Assembly: GCA_029844215.1 (NCBI GenBank)
Contig: CM056736.1
Location: 22,939,501-23,003,500 of the forward strand
DNA from: Przewalskia tangutica
Lineage: Eukaryota > Streptophyta > Magnoliopsida > Solanales > Solanaceae
Direction: 5' to 3'
DNA length: 64,000 bases
How positions within the stretch are numbered: the first letter of the stretch is position 1; the number at the start of each line of letters is the position of its first letter. Shown here in pieces: positions 1 through 9,930 of this stretch. The translations under genes were made by a program, and so were the position numbers. The notes under the pieces were generated by a model that did no database searches, was not told where the DNA came from, and saw nothing but the letters and a program-made list of their open reading frames with translations.

Positions 1-294
1 CATTCCAATCCAACACCATTTTTAATTTAATCCAAAAACCCTTTTTTTTTCTCCCCCCCCCCCCCCCCCCATTTTTAAATTTCAAATACCACTTTTCATT
101 TCCCCCCCAAATCAAACCCAAACCCTAAACCTAATCCTACCCCTATATAATAAACATTACCCACTTTAAAAAAAAACGAGGAAGGGCAAAACAAAAAGGG
201 GGGCAGCCGCAACATTAAAGGGCATCAGCCCATTTTTCACTTCAACATCAAAAGAGTCTCCCCCTCTCCCATTGTTCCCGTCGCCGCCGCCCTT

Positions 295-317
295 CGCCGG
301 AGCTCCAAGCTCCGGCG
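295..317. repeat. 10-bp perfect hairpin in LTR
   Basis: CGCCGGAGCT is followed three bases later by its exact reverse complement AGCTCCGGCG. It is one of a family of CCGGAG/CTCCGG hairpins that recurs through both LTRs of this element. Confidence 0.7.
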
Positions 318-931
318 AACCCCCTTTAAACACCTTCAGCCGCACATCTCCTTCACCAGCAACCCTCGACCCCTCAGCCTCCCACCAGCCCACCCGTCGC
401 CCCAACTCCGATGAAAACCCCACCGTCGAAACCCCTCAGTTGCGAACCTCACCACCCAGTCACCGGCGAACCCACACACACACTCCTGCACCCATCGCCG
501 GCTCAAGCTCCGCAATCAACATCTACCCAGCCGCAATAACACTTCATCCCCTGTTCATCTTTCTCACAACATCGCCACCTCACCCCAAATGAACTCCGTC
601 ACAACCATCTCCTCACCACTGCCTCACCGGAGGTGATTACCGGCGAGGTTACACGTTTAGGCGTGTTGTTGGTTTCAATATGGACTGTTTTGTTTCGCAT
701 TTTGATATTCTCGCCGGAGTTCTGAATCTCCGACGACCTGTGTGGGTTTTATTTCTTGATAAGCTGTTGGGTTTGGTGAATGAACAAGTTTACTGATTTT
801 TATTGTGTCTAGCCGGAATGTAAAATTTTCGGCGACCATCTGTTGACAAATTTACCCTGGCTTTGTTTTTATTTCAGGATCTGTTGCGTACTGTGTTGTT
901 GGGACCGATTTTTATTTAATTTAGTAATTTG

Positions 932-952
932 GCCGGAGTTAAAAACTCCGGC
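932..952. repeat. 9-bp perfect hairpin in LTR
   Basis: GCCGGAGTT and AACTCCGGC face each other across three bases. A weaker relative lies at 1032-1050, where the arms are GCCGGA and TTCCGGC. Confidence 0.7.
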
Positions 953-2413
953 GAACTGGTTCGGTGATATTGTGGAGTTTGTCGGCTTACGTTTGTTTGT
1001 TGGGCTGATTCGACCTCATTTTGGTATAATGGCCGGAGTTTGAATTCCGGCGGACCACTGGTTTTCCGTCGAATTGTTTTGGCATCGCCATCGCTCGTGA
1101 ATCGCCCACTGCTCATTGGTTAGTACTAATTTTGGGCGATTTGGCCCTTTTATTTATTTTATTTACTGATTTAGAACAAATGCTACACTATTTGGTATTT
1201 TACTGATTTTGAATTTGATACTACACTGACCAAAGAAGGATTTATCCGTCGATCTGGAGGCCTCCATGGTAAGCGAGACGGAATATGTGGGTGAGGAGGA
1301 AAGTGAAAAGATTAGACGAGAATGCATAGTATCGTTCACCGGGAGGTGAGTCGACCGCAGCCGAAACGATATTGGCTTCTCATGTCTTAGTATCTTTGGC
1401 ATAACACTAGCTGAGCCCACACTATATAATAAAAAAAATATTCTACATATATATCTATATATATCTATACATACATTGTGTTTATTTGATAAATTATTAG
1501 TTACTAACTCTTCTACTAAGTGTCTTTGCAGGTACCCGGAGGCGCATCCCAAAGTTAAGGCATTCACATAAAATAAAATAAAAGCAAAATACCGCTAAAT
1601 TCTCTTCATTCCATCTTTATATGATTATTTGCTTTCATTACTATCTTGTTAAATATATATCTATTTTAAATATTTGCATGCCTAATTTAAATATCTCTTT
1701 ATTAGTTTAATAATTAGAACACATTTAGAATTGTAAATTGCATGTTAGCACAATAATATTAAACCTAAGTTTGAACGGACAACCGCAGGTTAGCGGATCC
1801 TATAGGGTGCCTAACCCCTTCCCTTTAGGATAATAAAGAACTTTTACCTAGAATCTCACATAGCTTTCGCAGACCTTTAAATGGAGATCATTCGTAGTAT
1901 TTTATGCTACATTTTTAGTGTCCTAATTCACTATAATAATTAGGTGGCGACTCCTTAAATACAATTTAGGAATCAACCATACGTAGTACTCCCGTTTCGA
2001 CTCCGGTTAAAATGGGGCGTTACATACATGACGGCCAAGCCTATGGTATCACAATTGCATGCATTGAACATCTTTTTGAGTGTGAGCGTACTTCTCTAAA
2101 AGTCCCAAAATTCAAAATACTGAAATATATGTGTGAAATAGGACTTTCTTTCAGGGAGGGCATTTGAAACGTGAGATTACGTGTAGTTCGAAACCTTGGA
2201 TGCAAGCACGTGTGTCAACTCTCAGGTATGTTTGAGGTACTATCTGAAGCCGTGTGAATTACACCGGAGCCAATCTCGGTTAGACTGAAAGCAATAAAAG
2301 AAAATCCATATGCACAATACTAATTGTCGGTATCAACTGAAGTCAGAACGTAATATTGTCTTTCGTTTTTTCAGAAAAAAACAACAAAATGCATATTACA
2401 TAAAATTCTTATT

Positions 2414-2577
2414 TTTTGCATCACGAACTACGTCTTGACATGATTCTCGTCAAAGATGAGATACGTAGGCGGCCACATTGGCTTCGGTCCCACATCATTT
2501 TAAAATCATAAAAATCCTTATTTTGCATCACGAACTACGCTCTGACCTGATTCCCTCGGATACGTGGCGCCATATCG
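2414..2577. repeat. Pair of ~107-bp diverged direct repeats
   Basis: TTTTGCATCACGAACTACG occurs at 2414-2432 and again at 2521-2539. Each copy is followed by a TGA-rich stretch, TGATTC and GATACGT. Similar words occur in the 3' region of plant Tat-type elements, which supports the element assignment. Confidence 0.6.
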
Positions 2578-2599
2578 CTTGGCCACACCATTAGAAATA

Positions 2600-3158
2600 T
2601 TTCTTTCTTGTTTTGCACAGGATTCAATTTTGTCCATTGGAGAGTTTAGCATCCTCATATATTTTGCATCCATGACTACCTACACATGACTGGGGCATAT
2701 TTTGAGGGTTGCATTCTCATCTACTCAATTGTACATTGTCCATATTCTCGCATTAGCTTTTAAAAAAAAATTGTTTACCTGATCGCCTTGATAGCGTCAA
2801 GATTCAACCTTACCCAGTTGAAAGTTCAACATCTTCATTACCAGAAACTGAGACATTTTAAGGATTCACTGCAAGAAAATGGCAATAGAGAGGAAAAAAG
2901 CAGGCCAACTAGGTATTCAGTCCAAACCAAGAATGCAAGCGTCAAGATCCAAAGCTACAGAGTCGACGCTAATCAACAATTCCTTTCCTAAAACTCACTA
3001 AGTTTTCTTTGAGTGCAGGATCTTCATATTAGCAAAGGCAGGAGCACAACAATAAGCCCATGCGGATTACAAACACACAACGTCTATGCAATGACGTTAT
3101 CTCAACCCAGACGGGTCACAAAGTAGGTACGCCCATAAACCGACGCATTTCATAAAAG
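2600..3158. other. Unassigned part of the Tat-like interior
   Basis: This is AT-rich sequence with no coding similarity that I recognise. A single diverged array-like monomer (GTCTATGCAATGACG) near 3080 precedes the regular tandem array, so the array may have grown out of this sequence. Confidence 0.4.
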
Positions 3159-5475
3159 TCTATGCAACGACTTCATCTATGTTTAGTATATGTAACGACG
3201 AGCATCTGCATCGCGTCTATGCAACGACGCCCTTTCATCTTAGCCTATGCAACGACTTCATCAATGTTTCGTTTATGCAACGACGAGCATCTGCATCGCG
3301 TCTATGCAACGACGTCATTTCATTTAAGCCTATGCAACGACTTCATCCATGATTCGTCTATGCAACGACGAACATTTGCATCGCGTCTATGCAACGACGT
3401 CATTTCATCTAAGCCTATGCAACAGCTTCATCTATATTTCGTCTATGCAACGACGAGCATCTGCATCGCGTCTATGCAACGACGCCCTTTCATCTAAGCC
3501 TATGCAACGACTTCATCAATATTTCGTCTATGCTACGACGAGCATTTGTATCGCGTCTATGCAACGACGCCCTTTCATCTAAGCCTATGCAACGGCTTCA
3601 TCTATGTTTCGTCTATGCAACGACAAGCATCTGTATCGCGTCTATGCAACGACGCCCTTTCATCTAAGCATATGCAATGGCTTCATCAATGTTTCGTCTA
3701 TGCAACGACGAACATCTGCATCGCGTCTATGCAACGACGCCCTTTCATCTAAGCCTATGCAACGGCTTCATCTATGTTTCGTCTATGCAACGACGAGCAT
3801 CTGCATCGCGTCTATGCAATGACGTCATTTCATCTAAGTCTATGCAACGGCTTCATCTATGTTTTGTCTTATGCAACGACGAACATTTGGATCGCGTCTA
3901 TGCAACGACGCCATTTCGTTAAGCCTATGCAACAGCTTCATCTATGTTTCGTCTATGCAACGACAAATATCTGCATCGCGTCTGAGCACCGACGTCATTT
4001 CATTTAAGCCTATGCAACGGCTTACACTATGTTTCGTTTATGCAACGACGAACATCTGCATCACGTCTATGCAACGACGTCATTTCATCTAAGCCTATGT
4101 AACGGCTTCATCTATATTTCGTCTATGCAATGACGAACATGTGTATCGCGTCTATGCAACGACGTCATTTCATCTAAGCCTATGCAACGGCTTCATCTAT
4201 GTTTATTCTATGCAACGACGAGCATCTGCATCGCGTCTATGCAACGATGTCATTTTATCTAAGCCTATGCAACTACTTCATCTATGTTTCGTCTATGCAA
4301 CGACGAACATCTGCATCGCGTCTATGAAACGACGCTCTTTCATCTAAGCCTATGCAACGGCTTCATCCATGTTTCGTCTATACAACGACGAACATGTGCA
4401 TCGTGTCTATGCAACGACGTCATTTCATCTAAACCTATGCAACGGCTTCATCTATGTTTAGTCTATGCAACGACGAGCATCTGCATCGCGTCTATGCAAC
4501 GACGTCATTTCATCTAAGCCTATGCAACTACTTCATCTATGTTTCGTCTATGCAACGACGAACATCTGCATCGCGTCTATGAAACGACGCTCTTTCATCT
4601 AAGCCTATGCAACGGCTTCATCCATGTTTCGTCTATGCAACGACGAACATCTGCATCGCATTTATGCAACGACACTCTTTCATCTAAGCCTATGCAACGG
4701 CTTCATCCATATTTCGTCTATGCAACGACGAGCATCTGCATCGCATTTATGCAACGACACTCTTTCATCTAAGTCTATGCAACGGCTTCATCTATATTTC
4801 GTCTATGCAACGACGAGCATCTGCATCGTGTCTATGCAACGACGTCATTTCATCTAAGTCTATGCAACGACTTCATCTATATTTCGTCTATGAAATGACG
4901 AACATCTGCATCGCGTCTATGCAACGAAGTCATTTCATCTAAGCCTATGGAACGGCTTCATCTATGTTTCGTCTATGCAACGACGTCATTTCATCTAATC
5001 CTATGCAACGACTTCATCTATGTTTTGTCTATGCAACGACGTCATTTCATCTAAGCCTATGCAATGACTTCATCTATGTTTTGTCTATGCAACGACGAAC
5101 ATCTGCATCGCGTCTATGCAACGACGCTCTTTCATCTAAGCCTATGCAATGGCTTCATCCATGTTTCGTCTATGCAACGACGAACATCTGCATCGCGTCT
5201 ATGCAACGACGCTCTTTCATCTAAGTCTATGCAACAGCTTCATCTATGTTTCGTATATGCAACGACGAGCATCTGCATCGCGTCTATGCAACGACGCCAT
5301 TTTATTTAAGCCTATGCAACGACTTCATCTATGTTTCGTCTATGCAACGACGAACAACTGCATCGCATTTATGCAACGACGTCATTCCATGTGAGTCTAT
5401 GCAACAGCTTCATCTATGTTTCGTCTGTGCAACGACGATCATCTGCATCACGTCTATGTATCGACACTCTTCATT
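3159..5475. repeat. 85-bp tandem array built of three ~28-bp subunits, ~27 copies
   Basis: The unit is 85 bp and opens with TCTATGCAACGACG. Inside each unit the word CTATGCAACG recurs three times at intervals of 29, 29 and 27 bp, so the unit is a trimer of related monomers. The three monomers carry different tails: GAGCATCTGCATCGCG, then CCCTTTCATCTAAGC or TCATTTCATCTAAGC, then GCTTCATCTATGTTTCG. About 27 units fit in 2.3 kb. Around 4973-5085 two consecutive units are about 57 bp, lacking one monomer. Because 85 is 3x28+1, the reading frame shifts by one base per unit, and this produces a series of meaningless ORFs of about 77 codons. Confidence 0.95.
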
Positions 5476-5566
5476 TCCTTTGCATTTTGACCTCGGGAAC
5501 AAACACCCTAGAGACATTTAAGAGAACAAACATCCTGTCTTTTCCAGCATCCCATCACAATTGTAA

Positions 5567-5751
5567 CCCAGTGTCATCAAGATTCGACACTGGGACATAT
5601 TTTTTGAATCGGTATTCGTCCGTTCATAATTTTTGCATCGCAACAATCCGGTGTCCTCATAATTCGACACTGGGACATTTTTAAATCAGCGTCAGCTTTG
5701 CTTTATATTTTCGCATCACAACGATCCAGTGTCATCATAATTCGACACTGG
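5567..5751. repeat. Three spaced hairpins, ~80-bp period
   Basis: CCAGTGTC...GACACTGG inverted repeats occur at 5567-5594, 5648-5673 and 5726-5751. The arms are eight or more bases and the loop is about ten bases (ATCATAATTC). The middle copy reads CCGGTGTC and has one mismatch. They sit between the tandem array and the purine run that precedes the right LTR. Confidence 0.8.
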
Positions 5752-5861
5752 GACAATTTTGAGTCTGCATCAGCCCTACTTTTGAGTTCTAGTTTATAAA
5801 ACATGACAAAATTGGCTACAAGTCAACAACTTTGTCTGAAGACTCTTCCATCATCTCCGTA

Positions 5862-5876
5862 CAAAGAGGGACATGC
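5862..5876 (+). promoter_or_regulatory. Polypurine tract of Tat-like element
   Basis: CAAAGAGGGACATGC directly precedes the TGTTGACAG start of the right LTR. A purine-rich run at this place primes plus-strand DNA synthesis in LTR elements. It is short and imperfect. Confidence 0.5.
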
Positions 5877-8196
5877 TGTTGACAGTCAATTTTGACCCGT
5901 TTTTCGTATATTTATTGCAATTTTATGTGTTTTAGGACACCGCATTTTAATCATCTTTTTTTGCATTTTTATCTTTTTATTTTAAATTAAGCATTATGTC
6001 TTTGTTAATATTATGTTTCTATTATTATTACACCGTCGTTTATTTTAATAATATTTGCATCTCTTTAAATAATTAATTGACATCCCGTTGTAATTTTTAA
6101 TTAGGCATTAAATATGGTTAAATATTGTATTTTATTATTATTGCATCGACATTTGCATTTTGATAATTTTGCATCATTTTAAATAATTTTTCTTTTAAAT
6201 AATTAACTCGTTTTGCATTTCATCAAATCAGTCTCAATTCGAGTCTTAATTCGGATCAATCCAATCCAACACCCTTTTTATTTTTTATTTTAATCCAACA
6301 CTCTTTATTTTTCCCCCAAAACAATACCACACTTTTCATTTCCCCCCAAAACCTAAACTTAAACCTAAAATATTTACCCTATAAATAAAATATTACACTC
6401 CCAATTTTCCCTCCCAACAACAACATCAACCGCAGGACCCATTCTCCTTTCCCCCATTTTTTAATTACTCCTCTTTTTTAGCAAAAACAACATCAGCAGC
6501 CCAACATCCCTCCCCATTTTCATTTTTTAACCCTGCTCCCTCAACTCGTCAACCAACCCACTGCCCGTCACCCTACTCCCGTCGAACACCCTTCCGCCGG
6601 AGCTAACCACCGCGACTCTCGAACCCTCACCACTGTCAAACCCATAGAACGTCGGAGCTCCGGCGAATGAGCTCCGACGAACACCCTTCTGTTCGATGTC
6701 GACCATGGCCTCTATTGTTGTTCAGATGTGGTCGAGATCGATTTGTATGATGTATGGCGGGACATATACCTTTTCCGACGACTCTTGCGAATGGCGTCGC
6801 TTCGGTATTTGTGTCGTTGAAGTGACGCCACCCACTTCCCGCTTGTTCGGTTTATATCTTGTTTGGTATGTTGTTGGTTGTGGACTGATTTCTCCTTTTT
6901 CGGCTAACTGGCCGGAGTCTTTAAACTCCGGCGACCTCCATTGCTTTGTATTTTATATATAACTGTTGTGTATTTGTTGGTTGGACTGATTTTTAGAGTT
7001 TTGGTATCTGGCTGGAGTTTGCAAAATCCGACGAAATCCGTTGGTTTATATTCTGGCCCGATTACTGCGTTCAGTTTGTGGTTTAATTTGATATGATTAT
7101 TAAGAACTGGCCGGAGTTTTAAGACTCCAGCGATGTTTCGAAAGTTCCGGCGAACTATGTCACTGTTTACTTCTACTGTTCTGGTGAACTTTTGCTATTT
7201 TCCGGCGTGTTTGCTGTGTTGTTATTATTGTTCTTCAGTCGCTGATTGGACTATTTTTTGACAATATTGCCCTTTAATTCATTTTATTAAACTGATTCTG
7301 AATGAGATACTACACTTGATTGGCCAATGAAAAAGTTATCCGTCGATTTTTTAGGCCTCCACAGTTGCAAAGACGGAAAATAAAATAAAATGAAGCTTTC
7401 TGGGCAATGAAGATTTCTTCCACTTACACTGGATAACCAACATACGCTGGCAGGGCGAATTCTCGTAGCTGCACTTGTTTAGGATGTCCCACTTTATTTT
7501 TATATATATCTGAGCCCTCCGTGTTTAAAACTATTATTGTTTTGACGCGGATCTGAAGGTTTTATTTATTTTATTGTTTTTTAACAATATTGGCCGATGA
7601 AGGAATCTCCGTCTGATTTCCAAGGCCTCCCCTGTACAAAAGACGAGTTTATTTTTTGCTTTACTTATTAATTTTTGTCATTGCTTTAAAATTATTTATT
7701 TTTATTACTAACACTTTTACTAAGTGTTTATGCATGTACCCGGAGATCATCTTGTGCAGAAGGCCTAAAAAGGGCTAAAAGATGTCCCGGAATTTTATTT
7801 TATGTCGCATTTAATTTTAGTTTTATTATTCTGTATTGCATTCCATTTTAATTGTAAATTATGAAAACTGCTTAAAATATGTAGAATAAAAAAAGACAAT
7901 AAATAATTAACCTAGGCTTGAACGAATAACCGCAAGTTAGCAGATCTTAAAGGATGACTAACCCCTTCCCTTTAGGATAATAAAGAACCCTGATCCAGAA
8001 TCTCATTAATTTCGCAGATCATTAAATGGAGATTAATTGCAGTATTTTTTATTGCAATAAATCAAGTGTCCTAATTCACTTAACTAATTAGGTGGCGACT
8101 CATCAAAATCAGCATTATTGCTCCATCCAGGGAACCGCGCCAAAGAGCAACGTTGTGGATACCGTTCAGACCCCGAGGTCAAAAACGGGCGCGACA
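5877..8196 (+). mobile_element. Tat/Ogre-like element, right LTR (2,320 bp)
   Basis: The LTR begins TGTTGACAGTCAATTTTGACC and ends GTCAAAAACGGGCGCGACA, so it has TG...CA termini and outer words that mirror each other (TTTTGACC and GGTCAAAA). It aligns with 1-2024 from about 6257 onward. The next five bases (GAACC) would be the target-site duplication, but the partner lies outside the window. The flanking sequence to the right is chromovirus protease, so this element inserted into a chromovirus. Several CCGGAG hairpins are embedded in it. It contains no gene. Confidence 0.8.
6651..7131. repeat. CCGGAG hairpin family in right LTR
   Basis: Perfect or near-perfect inverted repeats lie at 6651-6678 (GTCGGAGCTC and GAGCTCCGAC), at 6911-6932 (GCCGGAGT and ACTCCGGC) and at 7110-7131 (one mismatch). 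Loops are 6-8 bases. The left LTR has corresponding hairpins at other exact sequences, so the fold is kept better than the bases. Confidence 0.65.
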
Positions 8197-8822
8197 GAAC
8201 CTTCTTGTTTAATTGAATCTTTTGAGGTTATGACACCAGTAGGGGCCTCAGTTGGGCCTCTCGACTAGTTAAAAATTTCTCATTAGAAGTGAATGGGAGA
8301 GGAACAATAGTGAACCTAGTACTACTTGATATGGTAGACTTCGACATCATTTTGGGTATGGATTGGTTGTCAGCATATTATGCCATGTTATATTGTCGGC
8401 GAAAGATAGTGAAATTATCTTTTCCCGGGGAACCAGAGATTGTTATAAAGGGTAGGATTGAAATATCCTCGCGTCAGCTTATTTCCTACCTTAGGGCTCA
8501 AAAGTTATTAAGAAGCCAGGAAGTGGAGTACGCATATCTGGCCAGTATAATGGATACCCAAAAAGAGTCCCCCAAAGTTCAAGATATCCCGATTGTTCGG
8601 AATTTTTCAGAGGTTTTCCCTGAAGATCTTCCAGGCCTTCCTCCGGATAGAGAAGTGGAGTTTGCTATAGAGTTAATTTCAGGCACAAGACCCATTTCTA
8701 TTCTTCCATATCGAATGGCCCCAGCTGAATTGAGTGAGTTAAAAGAACAGTTGAAGGATCTTCTAGATAAAAGTTTTATAAGGCCTAGTGTTTTCCCTTG
8801 GGGTGCACCAGTCCTTTTGTGA
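8197..8822 (+). pseudogene. Chromovirus pol remnant: protease and start of reverse transcriptase
   Basis: The conceptual protein from 8289 has the end of a Ty3/gypsy aspartic protease (VDFDIILGMDWLSAYYAML, the usual ILGMDWL segment). A linker follows, then the reverse-transcriptase entry (FPEDLPGLPPDREVEFAIEL, then PYRMAP and FIRPSVFPWGAPVL). The N-terminal protease with its active-site Asp is absent because the Tat-like LTR ends just upstream. A stop codon follows GAPVLL at about 8820, where one base is missing compared with the usual VLFVKKKDG. The protease would process the Gag-Pol polyprotein and the reverse transcriptase would copy element RNA. Family assignment is firm; function is lost. 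Confidence 0.85.
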
Positions 8823-9360
8823 AGAAGAAATATGGATCGCTCCGAATGTGCATAGATTATTGACAACTCAATAAGGTCACGATCAAGAACCAATACCCGT
8901 TACCAAGAATCGATGATTTTTTTGACCAACTTCAAGGAGCTAGCTATTTTTCAAGATTGACCTCCGTTCGGGATATCATCAGCTAAAAATAAATTCGGAA
9001 GATATATCCAAAACAGTCTTTAGAACCCGATACGGCCATTATGAGTTCTTGGTCATGTCTTTTTTGTTAACCAATGCCCCAGCCGCTTTTATGGATCTCA
9101 TGAACAAGATCTTTAAGCCATTTTTAGATTTGTTCGTGATTGTGTTCATAGATGACATTCTAATTTACAGCAAGAGTGTTGAAGAACATGAAGAGCATCT
9201 GAGGGTAGTGCTTCAAGTCTTAAAATAGGAGAAACTATATGCTAAATTTTCAAAGTGTGAATTTTGGTTGGAAAGAGTAGCCTTCTTGGGCCATGTTGTG
9301 TCAAGGAATGGAATTATGGTAGACCCCCAAAAGATAGAAGCAGTGAAGAACTGACCAAAA
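8823..9360 (+). pseudogene. Chromovirus pol remnant: reverse transcriptase core, frameshifted
   Basis: Frame changes and stops run through this stretch, but the reverse-transcriptase order can still be followed. SLRMCIDY and LNKVTIKNQYPLPRIDD come first, then GASYFSRL, then the catalytic FIDDILIYSKS near 9148-9180, and finally FWLERVAFLGHVVS before the thumb. The catalytic Asp pair itself survives. At least two indels and several stops, including TGA near 9352, break it. It could not give a functional enzyme. Confidence 0.8.
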
Positions 9361-9930
9361 TCGACCACTCCGACAGAAGTTAGGAGTTTATTGGGTTTGG
9401 CTGGATATTATAGAAGATTTGTAGAAGGCTTCTCTAGTATTGATGCTCCCTTGACCCGATTGACTCAGAAATCAGTTAAGTACCAATGGTCAGAAGCATG
9501 TGAATCGAGTTTTCAAAAACTGAAGGAGTTATTGACTACTGCACCAGTTCTAACCTTACCATCGGGACAAGAAGGGTTCACAGTCTATTGTGATGCCTCT
9601 AGGGTTGGGTTAGGATGTGTCTTGATGCAGTTTGGAAAAGTGATTGCATATGCATCTCGACAATTGAAGGTACATTAGAAAAATTATCCAACTCACGACT
9701 TGGAATTGGCCGCGGTAGTGTTCGACTTACGCATATGGAGACACTATTTGTATGGTGTGCATGTAGATATATTTACAAATCATAAGAGTTTACAGTACAT
9801 AACCACGCAAAAGGATTTGAATCTCCGATAAAGAAGATGGTTAGAGTTGCTTAAGGATTATGACTTTAGCATTCTTTACCATCCTGGAAAAGCTAACGTG
9901 GTGGCTGACGCACTCAGTAGGAGATCAATG
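9361..9930 (+). pseudogene. Chromovirus pol remnant: reverse transcriptase thumb and RNase H
   Basis: From 9391 the frame reads GLAGYYRRFVEGFSSIDAPL, the conserved connection region of Ty3 elements. It continues into RNase H with VYCDASRVGLGCVLMQ, IAYASRQLK and, past a stop at about 9676, THDLELAAVVFDLRIWRHYL and DIFTNHKSLQYI. The frame from 9847 has FSILYHPGKANVVADALSR, the typical end of the domain. Stop codons at about 9676 and 9828 break it. RNase H would remove the RNA strand of the replication hybrid. Confidence 0.85.

Larger units (their letters stand above)
1..2024 (+). mobile_element. Tat/Ogre-like Ty3 element, left LTR (5' part outside window)
   Basis: This stretch matches the right LTR at 5877-8196 in order and spacing. 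Shared blocks include the opening around CCAATCCAACAC, the CCGGAG hairpin words, a GTCGAT...GGCCTCC block, CCCCTTCCCTTTAGGATAAT, and ATTAGGTGGCGACTC close to the end. It ends in GGGGCGTTACA at 2024. By alignment the window starts about 380 bp inside this LTR. The ending is known from plant Tat/Ogre-type LTRs. The two LTRs differ at many positions (see findings). No open gene is present; the short frames at 166-1567 are chance. Right boundary is good to a few bases; the clade is an inference. Confidence 0.7.
2025..5876 (+). mobile_element. Non-coding interior of Tat/Ogre-like element
   Basis: The 3.85 kb between the two LTRs contains no gag, protease, reverse transcriptase or integrase that I can recognise in any frame. 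That makes the element a large non-autonomous derivative, or the remains of one. No convincing primer-binding site follows the left LTR; the sequence there is TACATGACGGCCAAGC. In order it holds a pair of GCATCACGAACTACG repeats, about 500 bp of unassigned sequence, the 85-bp tandem array, three spaced hairpins and a purine-rich run just before the right LTR. Tandem repeats in the 3' untranslated region are a known habit of Tat/Ogre elements. Confidence 0.6.

Noticed and set aside
166..1567. Short ORFs on both strands near the window start, including proline- and threonine-rich ones
   Set aside because: They lie inside an LTR, are not kept in the partner LTR at 5877-8196, and match no domain.
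3159..5475. CRISPR-like regular repeats
   Set aside because: Units are contiguous, with no unique spacers, no cas genes, and a plant retrotransposon context.
3162..5684. A run of overlapping plus-strand ORFs of 68-117 codons with repeated LCNDEHLHRVYATT-like words
   Set aside because: They are the 85-bp tandem repeat read in rotating frames. The unit is not a multiple of three, each frame meets a stop about every 255 bp, and there is no start context or domain.
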